In this document: positions 8,802 to 16,364 of the stretch, in pieces
Layout: every line of letters begins with the position of its first letter
Numbering within the stretch: position 1 is the stretch's first letter
Assembly: GCA_044432975.1 (NCBI GenBank)
Contig: JAWXUC010000001.1
Span: forward strand, 248,001 to 312,000
Reading direction: 5' to 3'
Source: JAWXUC01 sp044432975
Lineage (GTDB): Bacteria; Pseudomonadota; Alphaproteobacteria; RF32; CAG-239
Length of the DNA: 64,000 nt
Translations under genes and position numbers: made by a program
The notes under the pieces: model-generated
The model's database searches: none
What the model saw: only the letters and a program-made list of their open reading frames with translations
What the model was told of the DNA's origin: nothing

Positions 8802-9164
8802 ATGAGCGAACTAGCATTTGAAATAGAAGAAATTGATGTAGAAAAAGTAAAATCATTAAACGATAGTTTTCGCAGAGAGATATATAACAGCAAATTGGGG
8901 CTTTTACATTATACACCAATGGTTAGTGCCTTAAACGATGAAGACCGATTCGAGCTAACAAGCCTCGTTCAACAGTTTGAAGATTTTAATGAAGACAATG
9001 ACCCTTATGGCGAACACGACTTTGGCAAGATTGATTTTAGAGGGGAAAGCTATTTTTTCAAAATTGATTATTACGATAACGCCTTAAAATATCACTCGCC
9101 TGATAAAAGCAACCCAAAATTAACAAAAAGAGTTTTAACCCTAATGAACACACAGGAATATTAA
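8802..9164 (+). CDS. DUF3768 family protein
   Basis: This 120-residue protein matches the DUF3768 pattern known mostly from alphaproteobacterial mobile elements: SLNDSFRR, a central FNEDNDPYGEHDFG, FFKIDYYDNALKYHS and the closing TKRVLTLMNTQEY. The function is unknown. It has a strong ribosome site (AGGAG) and starts a run of four closely spaced small genes (8802-10125), with one base to the next gene. No membrane segment or signal peptide is visible. Confidence 0.75.
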   Translation: MSELAFEIEEIDVEKVKSLNDSFRREIYNSKLGLLHYTPMVSALNDEDRFELTSLVQQFEDFNEDNDPYGEHDFGKIDFRGESYFFKIDYYDNALKYHSPDKSNPKLTKRVLTLMNTQEY

Positions 9165-9165
9165 G

Positions 9166-9585
9166 ATGACAACAAGATGTATCATAAAAATAAAAGGCTA
9201 TTATAATGGCAAAATTGACATATACCACCACGCAGACGGCTATCCCGATGGCGTTGGACTAGACCTATATAATAAAATCCAACCATTATTAGAAGAAAAT
9301 ATCGGGCGAATTGAGCAAGGGTATAGCCTCAAAAATAATTTTGGCACAATTATAGAAAGTGTTATGGGTATTGATAATGGTTATGAATTTACAGAAAATC
9401 GCCATTTTGATATAGATTATATGTATATTATAGATATGAAAAAATCAACTATCCTCTGCCATGAGGGTTATTATGACGATGACGGCTTTAAGGTTGTTTG
9501 CAGGCACGATTTAGCCAAAGTTAAAGAACACGAAGAAAAACAACAACTATTACACCAACAACAAGAAGAGCAAAAAGGAGCTTAA
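9166..9585 (+). CDS. Hypothetical phage/plasmid accessory protein
   Basis: Protein of 139 residues beginning MTTRCIIKIKGYYNGKIDIYHHADGYPDGVG. The pattern of a basic TTRC start, a short beta strand and YxHxDGYPxGxG is shared by a widespread group of small uncharacterised phage and plasmid proteins. The C-terminus is rich in Gln, Glu and Lys (EHEEKQQLLHQQQEEQ). It follows the DUF3768 gene by one base and is two bases upstream of the next gene, so it is co-transcribed. Function is not known. Confidence 0.65.
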   Translation: MTTRCIIKIKGYYNGKIDIYHHADGYPDGVGLDLYNKIQPLLEENIGRIEQGYSLKNNFGTIIESVMGIDNGYEFTENRHFDIDYMYIIDMKKSTILCHEGYYDDDGFKVVCRHDLAKVKEHEEKQQLLHQQQEEQKGA

Positions 9586-9587
9586 CC

Positions 9588-9836
9588 ATGACAAATAAAA
9601 ATATAGAATTATTCAAAAATTTAGTTAGCACACAAATAGAAGAAGTTAAGCAATATTTAGAAGAGCTTAATATGTTTCATACCGCATTAGAGGTTCACAT
9701 GGCAGAATATACAGAAAAAGAAGTTTTATCTTATATAGTCGGTGGCGAGCCATTTGGCGATAATTTACCCGCAAAAAGAATATTAGATTTTCATCAATCA
9801 ATCACAACAATAGCCCATTCATTAAAAAAGCACTAA
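9588..9836 (+). CDS. Small hypothetical protein
   Basis: This 82-residue, probably all-helical protein (KNIELFKNLVSTQIEEVKQY) was not recognised. It has a clear ribosome site (AAGGAG) and short spacing to both neighbours, consistent with a real gene of the small operon 8802-10125. Confidence 0.6.
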   Translation: MTNKNIELFKNLVSTQIEEVKQYLEELNMFHTALEVHMAEYTEKEVLSYIVGGEPFGDNLPAKRILDFHQSITTIAHSLKKH

Positions 9837-9852
9837 ATAAAGGAAAAGTATT

Positions 9853-10125
9853 ATGGATACAATAGAAGCATTAGAAAGAAAGCTAAAAGAAGCCAAAAGC
9901 CAAAGAGCGGTGGAGGCAACTTATCCAACGGGGATTGTGGTTGATTTATCCAGCCCACAAGGCAATGCTTTTTATATTATAGGCTTGTGCCAAGAGATAG
10001 GACGCAAGCTAAATATCCCCCAACAAGAAATAGATAAATTCATAAAAGAGTGCAAAAACAAAGACTATTCAAATTTATTACAAGCCACGCAAAAAATGTT
10101 TGGCTTGATTTTTATTGGAAAATAA
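9853..10125 (+). CDS. Small hypothetical protein
   Basis: This 90-residue protein starts with a helical Lys/Glu segment (TIEALERKLKEAKSQRA), followed by a more hydrophobic stretch (NAFYIIGLCQEIGRKLNIPQ) and a C-terminal helix. It is not recognised. AAAGGA precedes the ATG at normal distance. It is the last gene of the small operon before the R-M system. Confidence 0.6.
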   Translation: MDTIEALERKLKEAKSQRAVEATYPTGIVVDLSSPQGNAFYIIGLCQEIGRKLNIPQQEIDKFIKECKNKDYSNLLQATQKMFGLIFIGK

Positions 10126-10212
10126 ATTGATATTCGCTTGCATTTTTAGATAAATATTAGTAAAATCGTGTCAATTCTGAATAATCGTTCTAAAACAAAG
10201 GAATATAAAGTT

Positions 10213-12072
10213 ATGGATATTAAGAAACTAGATGGCAAGAGTTTGGATATTGAAAATGTTGATATAGAAAAGTTAAAAGCTATATTTCCTCAAGTTTTTA
10301 TGGAAAATAAGCTTGATATTAGTAAGCTTCTTAATCTTTGTGGTGAATATATTGAGAGAGATGATGAAAAATATAAGTTTGAATGGAAAGGTAAATCTGA
10401 TTGTTATAAGGTTGCTGGCAAGCGTTCTACAGGCACTTTGCGTCCTGCACCGCAAGAAAGTATAGATTTTGAAAATACTAATAATCTTTATATTGAGGGA
10501 GATAATTTAGAAGTATTAAAACTCTTGCAAACTGCGTATTATCGCAAGGTTAAAATGATTTATATTGACCCTCCTTATAATACAGGCCATGATTTTGTTT
10601 ATGAAGATGACTTCAAAGACCCAATTGCAAAATATAAAGAAATTACAGAACAAACAACCAAATCAAACGTTGAAACAATGGGTCGTTATCATACCAACTG
10701 GCTTAATATGATGTATCCAAGACTAAGGCTCGCCTCAAACCTTTTGCGTGATGATGGCGTTATTTTTATATCTATTGATGATAACGAAATAACCAACCTC
10801 CGCCGTTTATGCGATGAAGTATTTGGGGAAGAAAATTTTGTTGACTGTTTACATTGGAAGAAGAAAAAACAACCATCTTTCTTGGCTAAGCATACAGCAA
10901 AAGTTATGGAGTATGTTTTAATATACGCAAAAAACTTTAATAGCTTAGAAAAATTATCTATTGAAACTCTTTCTGACGCAACAAAAAAAGTTATTAACAT
11001 TTCAAATCAAGAAACAAAAAGACGTTTTAGCAAAGGTGTAAGAGTAAAGATTGGAGATACAGGCGTAATAAAAGCTGGACGATATAAAGTAAAAACAATG
11101 GAAGTTGAATATTTACAAGATATATACTACCAAAATGGATTGACTACAAATGAAGTTGATGTTGTTTCCAAGTTTTCTGTTTCTCAAGATAAAATAGATA
11201 ATTTCATTTCTGAAAATTTACTTTTTATCACAGAAAATAAAGGATTAAGAAGAGATGTCTCTGAAGAAGAAAAATTAAAAAGAAAATCTATTACTGATTT
11301 GTTATTAAGCGAATATGGAGATAGCCAAGAAAGTGATAATGAGCAAAAAGAAATTTTTGGTGAAAGATTATTTGATTATACAAAGCCAACAAAACTAATA
11401 TATAATTTTACTAAATCTCTTTTATGCAATGATAATGATATTATTCTTGACTTTTTCTCGGGAAGTGGAACAACCGCCCACGCTGTTATGCAATTGAATG
11501 CTGATGATAATATAAATCGTCAATTTATTGTTGCACAAATACCCGAGCAAACAGGACTAGAAGAATATAAAACCATTTGTGAAATAGGCAAAGAGCGTAT
11601 TCGCCGTGCTGGGGCTAAGATTAAAGAGCAAAATCCAAATGTTGATACTGGCTTTAAGGTTTTCAAACTAGATACTTCAAATTTGAAAAAATGGGACGAC
11701 ACGCCTATTCAAGATGATGATGAGGCAACTTTGTTTGAGCGTATGAATGAAATGGAAAAAACATTAAAAACAGATAGAAACGAGCTAGATTTCATCTATG
11801 AAGTTATGTTAAAATTAGGTATTCCATTGACTTATAGCATTTCCATAATGCAAATTGGCACACGCAAAGTTTATTCTATCGGAGATGATAGCTTGATTTT
11901 AGTTTGTATTGATAGCTCTAGCGGTGGTATAACAGCCGAAGACATTACAGCAATGTGCGACATTGCCCCTGCCAAAATAGTCGCAAGCGAAGAAGCCTTT
12001 GCCGATGATGTTGCCCTCTCAAATGCTTATTATATAAGCAAAGATAAAAAAATAGAAATTGAGTTGTTGTAA
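10213..12072 (+). CDS. mod: Type III restriction-modification methyltransferase (Mod)
   Basis: Beta-class N6-adenine DNA methyltransferase of about 619 residues, normal for type III Mod. Motif IV DPPYNTG is at residues 119-125, upstream of the SAM-binding motif I DFFSGSGTTAHAV near 413, the beta order. The region between them, about 180-390, should hold the target-recognition domain. Mod methylates one strand of an asymmetric site and partners Res for cleavage. ATG 10213 is preferred to the GTG at 10168 because AAAGGAATA precedes it at the right distance. It is first in an apparent operon: mod, unknown (12132), GIY-YIG cassette, res, SNF2 helicase. No poly-nucleotide tract suggesting phase variation is seen. 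Confidence 0.93.
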   Translation: MDIKKLDGKSLDIENVDIEKLKAIFPQVFMENKLDISKLLNLCGEYIERDDEKYKFEWKGKSDCYKVAGKRSTGTLRPAPQESIDFENTNNLYIEGDNLEVLKLLQTAYYRKVKMIYIDPPYNTGHDFVYEDDFKDPIAKYKEITEQTTKSNVETMGRYHTNWLNMMYPRLRLASNLLRDDGVIFISIDDNEITNLRRLCDEVFGEENFVDCLHWKKKKQPSFLAKHTAKVMEYVLIYAKNFNSLEKLSIETLSDATKKVINISNQETKRRFSKGVRVKIGDTGVIKAGRYKVKTMEVEYLQDIYYQNGLTTNEVDVVSKFSVSQDKIDNFISENLLFITENKGLRRDVSEEEKLKRKSITDLLLSEYGDSQESDNEQKEIFGERLFDYTKPTKLIYNFTKSLLCNDNDIILDFFSGSGTTAHAVMQLNADDNINRQFIVAQIPEQTGLEEYKTICEIGKERIRRAGAKIKEQNPNVDTGFKVFKLDTSNLKKWDDTPIQDDDEATLFERMNEMEKTLKTDRNELDFIYEVMLKLGIPLTYSISIMQIGTRKVYSIGDDSLILVCIDSSSGGITAEDITAMCDIAPAKIVASEEAFADDVALSNAYYISKDKKIEIELL

Positions 12073-12131
12073 AAATTCTAATTACGGCGAATGTGCCATA
12101 ATTAAAAATAATGATAAGAAAGGAAAACAAA

Positions 12132-12572
12132 ATGAAAAGAAACTTTGAAACTATGAAAACCATTTTTTCTAATGCTATACTTGCATTAGAAAAAAAAGAT
12201 AATATACAAATATCCGATATTGTTGACAGTAAAAACAAAGACGAAGTATATAATTTTAATTTAATGATAGAAGATGCGTTCTTTAATACATGGATAGATC
12301 CACTGGATAAGATTCAATTCATATCAAATCTAACAGGAAAAGGAGAGCGTTTCTTCAATTTAACTAAAAATCAAAATTTATTAGAGGAACTTGATTTAAA
12401 ATATAGTGATTTGTTGAGTGTTCTTTCAACAGAATCTATTCTTGAAAAAGCGGAATGGATTATAAAAAATGACACTCATTTTCATAATATGAATATAATG
12501 TATAGAGAATCTGGCGAAAAAATATCATATAAAGATTTTTGCAAACAATTTTCTGAAAGTTTATTTAAATAA
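12132..12572 (+). CDS. Hypothetical protein between mod and res
   Basis: A 146-residue protein, predicted mostly helical (RNFETMKTIFSNAILALEKKD). I do not recognise it. ATG 12132 is chosen over 12111 because AAGAAAGGAAAAC lies directly upstream. Its stop overlaps the ATG of the first copy of the res start (TAATG at 12570-12574), so before the GIY-YIG cassette arrived it was translationally coupled to res. That suggests a role with the R-M enzymes, such as an accessory or specificity factor, but nothing in the sequence shows what it does. Confidence 0.6.
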   Translation: MKRNFETMKTIFSNAILALEKKDNIQISDIVDSKNKDEVYNFNLMIEDAFFNTWIDPLDKIQFISNLTGKGERFFNLTKNQNLLEELDLKYSDLLSVLSTESILEKAEWIIKNDTHFHNMNIMYRESGEKISYKDFCKQFSESLFK

Positions 12573-12601
12573 TGAAACTACAATTTACAAAACAAGGCAC
12601 T

Positions 12602-12673
12602 CGTCATCCCGAACTTGTTTCGGGATCTCCAAAAGGTGTAGATGAGATGCTGAAACAAGTTCAGCATGACGAA
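12602..12673. repeat. Palindromic interspersed element (RPE-like)
   Basis: An inverted repeat begins GTCATCCCGAACTTGTTTC and ends with the complementary-type GAAACAAGTTCAGCATGAC. It belongs to the class of interspersed palindromes familiar in alphaproteobacteria. A shorter relative (GATCCCGAA/TTCGGGAT) is embedded at about 13018-13039 inside the GIY-YIG gene. Confidence 0.65.
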
Positions 12674-12708
12674 TTATGTGTTCGTGATAATGCTTTGGGG
12701 GTGTTTCA

Positions 12709-13224
12709 ATGAAGCAAGGATATGTTTATATAATGACAAATAAATACAATACTACTTTTTATATTGGGGTAACAAGTAATATTGAGCGTCGTGTATATGA
12801 ACATAAAAATAATTTAGTTAAAGGTTTTACAGAAAAATATAATGCTCATAAATTGGTTTATATCGAGCAATATAACTTAGTAACAGAGGCAATTGCTAGA
12901 GAAAAACAATTAAAAAATTGGCACAGAGATTGGAAAATAAATTTAATTAAAAAACAAAATCCTAACTTTGAGGACTTATATACTCGGAAAATTTCTAATG
13001 CACAAGAGATTTTAGAGATCCCGAAACAAGTTCGGGATGACGAGAGTGGAGTTCAGGATTACGGATTGGGAATTAGTGATGGCGAGTGCGTTATTTGGGA
13101 GAACGAGTGTGGAGTTCGGGATGAAAGCTTGGAAATTAAGGGTGATTGTTTAGAGTTGTACGAAAATATCGTACAACTGAAGATTCCAAAAAGTATTAAG
13201 CAAATTGCAAAGGATAAGAAATGA
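12709..13224 (+). CDS. GIY-YIG nuclease-domain protein
   Basis: The N-terminal ~85 residues form a GIY-YIG domain: GYVYIMTNK, then TTFYIGVTSNIERRVYEHK (GIY-YIG pair plus the conserved Arg region), then a Glu/Lys helix and NWHRDWKINLIKKQNPNFEDL, as in the short single-domain bacterial family. The rest of the 171 residues reads through a palindromic repeat (EIPKQVRDDES) into low-complexity sequence. Known GIY-YIG proteins cut DNA in homing or repair; many short ones are uncharacterised. The ATG overlaps the stop of the dead res fragment, and its last codons overlap the real res start. The cassette sits exactly at the res start between direct repeats, which suggests a mobile or selfish origin rather than a part of the R-M machinery. 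Confidence 0.8.
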   Translation: MKQGYVYIMTNKYNTTFYIGVTSNIERRVYEHKNNLVKGFTEKYNAHKLVYIEQYNLVTEAIAREKQLKNWHRDWKINLIKKQNPNFEDLYTRKISNAQEILEIPKQVRDDESGVQDYGLGISDGECVIWENECGVRDESLEIKGDCLELYENIVQLKIPKSIKQIAKDKK

Positions 13225-16200
13225 AACTACAATTTACAAAACAAGAATTTCAAACAAATGCTGTTGAGGCGGTGGCTGGATTGTTTAAGGGGCAAGAAGA
13301 AGATTCTGCAACTTTTTCGATTGTTGATAATTCGGCTCAAACATCTTTCTTGGCTGGAGGCTTGGGCAATCAAATCTTGATTGATGATAAAACTTTGGCA
13401 GAAAACCTTAACGCTATTCAAAAACATAACTCTTTGCCATTGAGCGATGTTTTGCCCTCACCCGCAGGCAAGCCTGCGACCTCTCCCCAAATGGGAGAGG
13501 TGTTAAAAGGTCTTCCCGTTTCTATTGAAATGGAAACAGGAACAGGAAAGACCTATGTTTATATTAAAACTATTTTAGAGCTTAATAAACGTTATGGATT
13601 TTCAAAGTTTATTATTGTAGTGCCAAGCGTGGCTATTCGTGAGGGTGTGTTGCAATCTTTTAAAGATACCACAGAGCATTTCAAAAAAGAATATCCAAAA
13701 GCTTTATATAACTTTTTTATCTATAATTCTTCTCGCTTGAATGATGTTCGCCATTTTGCCCGTTCGCAAGATATACAAATTATGATTATCAACATTGACG
13801 CTTTCAAAAAGGCAGAAAATGTTATCAACCAAGAGCGTGCAGATGACGGAAATGGTAAAATTATCAAATATCTTCAAGATACTAACCCTGTTGTAATTAT
13901 TGATGAGCCTCAATCTGTTGATAATACCGACAAGGCAAAAGAGGCAATTGCAAGCCTTAATCCACTTTGCGTGCTTAGATATTCGGCGACACATCGTGAA
14001 AAGAATAATCTTGTTTATCGTTTAACCCCTGTTGACGCTTACAAAAAAGGCTTGGTTAAGCAAATATGCGTTATCTCTAATTCTGTAATCAATGACGCTA
14101 ATAAACCATATATAGCCTTAAAATCTGTGTCTAATGCCAATGGCTTTACGGCTAAGATTGAGATTGATGTTGAGGGAAAAGACGCAAAAATAACTCGTAA
14201 AGCAATAACCATTAAGCCTGGAACAGACTTATATCTTGAATCTGGCAACCGCTCTTTATATGAGGGATATGCGGTGGCAGGAATAGATTGCACCGCTGGT
14301 TTTGAGGGTGTTGAGTTTGCAAATGGCGAATATGTGGCTCTTGGCAAGGCAATTGGCTCTGTTGATGATAATGTTCTTAAACGTTCGCAAATTTATCATA
14401 CTATTAAAACGCATTTTGATAAAGAGCTTCGCTATTTTGCAAAAGATATAAAGGTTTTATCATTATTTTTTATTGATGAGGTTAAGAAATACCGCACCGA
14501 AGATGGCGAACAAGGTATTTATGCAAAAATGTTTGAAGAATGTTATAACGAGTTATTAGCAAAACCCAAATATGCCCCATTAAAAGAGCTATTTAATACA
14601 GATGTTGTAAATGCCCATGATGGCTATTTTTCTCAAGATAAAAAAGGTGCTTACAAAAACACCAAAGGCGATACTCAAGCGGACGATACGACATATAATG
14701 TTATTATGAAAGATAAGAAAAAGCTGTTGTCTTTTGATTGTCCTTTGCGTTTTATTTTCTCGCACTCTGCCCTAAAAGAGGGTTGGGATAATCCTAACGT
14801 ATTCCAAGTTTGCACATTATTAGAACAAAAATCTGTTTTTACTTGTCGTCAAAAGATAGGTCGTGGATTGCGTTTATGTGTTAATCAACAAGGAGAGAGA
14901 ATAGAAGATAAAAATATCAATATTCTTCACGTTGTGGCAAATGAAAACTTTGCGGATTTTGCCGATAAACTTCAAAAAGAGATTGAAGCAGAAACAGGTA
15001 TGAAGTTTGGCACGCTAGAAATTAGCAATCTTCTTGGGCTAACTTATGAAGAAGAAGTTGAGGTTGAAAAGGAAATCACTCAAGAGCAAGCTCAAATAAT
15101 TGTGGAAGTTATAGAGGCAAGCAATAATATTGAAGAGGCAAATATTCCCGAGCCTATCAAAGAACAAGTCAAAGATTTGATTAAAGAAGAAAAGCCAATT
15201 TCTGTGGCAACCCTTGTTAATAAAACTTATACCGAAGTTATTAAAGAAGAAAAAACTGTTGACTATGCCGAGGCAGTAGAAATGCTGGAAGATTTGAAAG
15301 AGCAAAAAATTATTTCAAAAGATGGCAAAATAAAAGATACCATGAAAGAGCAACTAAAAGCAGGAACATTAGATTTAGGCGAGCGTTGGTCTAATGCTAA
15401 AAAAAGAGCCGTTTTACAAGCCGTTCAAAAAGCAGACAACAAGCCTGTAATTAGGGACGCAAGCAAAGAGGTTTCTGTAAAGCTTAAAAAGCAAGCTTTT
15501 ATTAGCCCCGAGTTTATGGAGTTATGGAACAAAATCAAACAAAAAACAACATATCGTGTGCAATTTGATTTAGAAGAATTAACAAAAAATGCAATTAAAG
15601 ACTTAAAAGCAATGCCCCCAATTGCAACCGCTAAAATTATGACGCAAACTGCAGGGCTTGATGTTGCAAAAGCAGGTATTACTCACGTTGAGCAATCTAC
15701 AACAACAGAAGAGCTAAAACAAAATTATTACTCTTTGCCTGATATTTTGCGTTTAATATCTATCAAAACCTTGCTAAAACGCTCAACTGTTAATAAGATT
15801 ATTCAAGATAGTGGCAGAGCAAAAGACTTTTTGAAAAATCCTCAAGAGTTTTATGAAAAAGCCTTGGAGATTATAGAGAAAAATCGCCATGCGTTGGCAA
15901 TTGACGGAATTAAATATATTAAGCTTGCTGGCGAAGAATATTATATGCAAGAGATTTTTGAGAGCCAAGAGCTTATTGCTAACCTAGATAAAAATGCGGT
16001 GGCGGTTAATAATAGCGTTTATGACCATGTTATTTATGATAGTTCAACTGTGGAATTGCCTTTTGCAAAAGCGTTAGATAATGATCCCGAAGTTAAAATG
16101 TTTTTCAAAATCCCAAGCCGATTTAAGATTGAAACCCCAATTGGCACATATAATCCCGACTGGGCGGTTTATTTAGAGAAAAACGGCGAACACAAACTTT

Positions 16201-16364
16201 ATTTTGTGCTTGAAACCAAAGGCTCTAGTGATTTTCTTCAATTAAGACCAGAAGAAAAGCTAAAAATTCATTGTGGCGAGCAACACTTCAAAGCTCTTGA
16301 AAACAATACAGTCTTCCCAAGCAAACCCGTTGTAAACTGGCAAGACTTTAAGAAGAGTATGTAA
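13221..16364 (+). CDS. res: Type III restriction enzyme Res subunit
   Basis: SF2 helicase/nuclease of 1047 residues, a typical Res size. Walker A METGTGKT is at 104-111, Walker B/DEAD-like DEPQ at 228-231, motif III SATH shortly after, motif VI QKIGRGLR at 544-551, and a C-terminal PD-(D/E)XK nuclease with D980 in NPDWAVYL and E998-T-K1000. With Mod it forms the ATP-dependent complex that cuts DNA at unmethylated asymmetric sites. About 20 residues just before Walker A (VLPSPAGKPATSPQMGEV) come from an in-frame palindromic insertion. The stop overlaps the start of the SNF2 helicase gene (TAATG), so the two are coupled. The reading frame is intact. Confidence 0.93.
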   Translation: MKLQFTKQEFQTNAVEAVAGLFKGQEEDSATFSIVDNSAQTSFLAGGLGNQILIDDKTLAENLNAIQKHNSLPLSDVLPSPAGKPATSPQMGEVLKGLPVSIEMETGTGKTYVYIKTILELNKRYGFSKFIIVVPSVAIREGVLQSFKDTTEHFKKEYPKALYNFFIYNSSRLNDVRHFARSQDIQIMIINIDAFKKAENVINQERADDGNGKIIKYLQDTNPVVIIDEPQSVDNTDKAKEAIASLNPLCVLRYSATHREKNNLVYRLTPVDAYKKGLVKQICVISNSVINDANKPYIALKSVSNANGFTAKIEIDVEGKDAKITRKAITIKPGTDLYLESGNRSLYEGYAVAGIDCTAGFEGVEFANGEYVALGKAIGSVDDNVLKRSQIYHTIKTHFDKELRYFAKDIKVLSLFFIDEVKKYRTEDGEQGIYAKMFEECYNELLAKPKYAPLKELFNTDVVNAHDGYFSQDKKGAYKNTKGDTQADDTTYNVIMKDKKKLLSFDCPLRFIFSHSALKEGWDNPNVFQVCTLLEQKSVFTCRQKIGRGLRLCVNQQGERIEDKNINILHVVANENFADFADKLQKEIEAETGMKFGTLEISNLLGLTYEEEVEVEKEITQEQAQIIVEVIEASNNIEEANIPEPIKEQVKDLIKEEKPISVATLVNKTYTEVIKEEKTVDYAEAVEMLEDLKEQKIISKDGKIKDTMKEQLKAGTLDLGERWSNAKKRAVLQAVQKADNKPVIRDASKEVSVKLKKQAFISPEFMELWNKIKQKTTYRVQFDLEELTKNAIKDLKAMPPIATAKIMTQTAGLDVAKAGITHVEQSTTTEELKQNYYSLPDILRLISIKTLLKRSTVNKIIQDSGRAKDFLKNPQEFYEKALEIIEKNRHALAIDGIKYIKLAGEEYYMQEIFESQELIANLDKNAVAVNNSVYDHVIYDSSTVELPFAKALDNDPEVKMFFKIPSRFKIETPIGTYNPDWAVYLEKNGEHKLYFVLETKGSSDFLQLRPEEKLKIHCGEQHFKALENNTVFPSKPVVNWQDFKKSM
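13454..13504. repeat. In-frame palindromic insertion within res
   Basis: This stretch contains two adjacent hairpins, CGCAGG/CCTGCG and CCTCTCCC/GGGAGAGG, with much higher GC than its surroundings. It adds an open in-frame peptide (SPAGKPATSPQMGEV) just before the Walker A motif. Such in-frame palindromes inside genes are known from Rickettsia (RPE); that this one is tolerated by the enzyme is inferred. Confidence 0.7.

Larger units (their letters stand above)
12571..13245 (+). repeat. 26-bp direct repeat bracketing the GIY-YIG cassette
   Basis: The first 25 bases of res (ATGAAACTACAATTTACAAA and five more) plus one base before are present twice: 12571-12596 and 13220-13245. Between them is a 649-bp unit containing an inverted repeat of the CGTCATCCCGAA type and the GIY-YIG gene. 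The first copy continues as a dead 46-codon frame (12572-12712) that runs through the palindromic element and stops as the GIY-YIG ORF begins. Confidence 0.9.

Noticed and set aside
12572..12712. 46-codon ORF beginning like res
   Set aside because: It is the truncated first copy of the res start reading into a palindromic repeat. It is treated as a scar of the GIY-YIG insertion rather than a gene.
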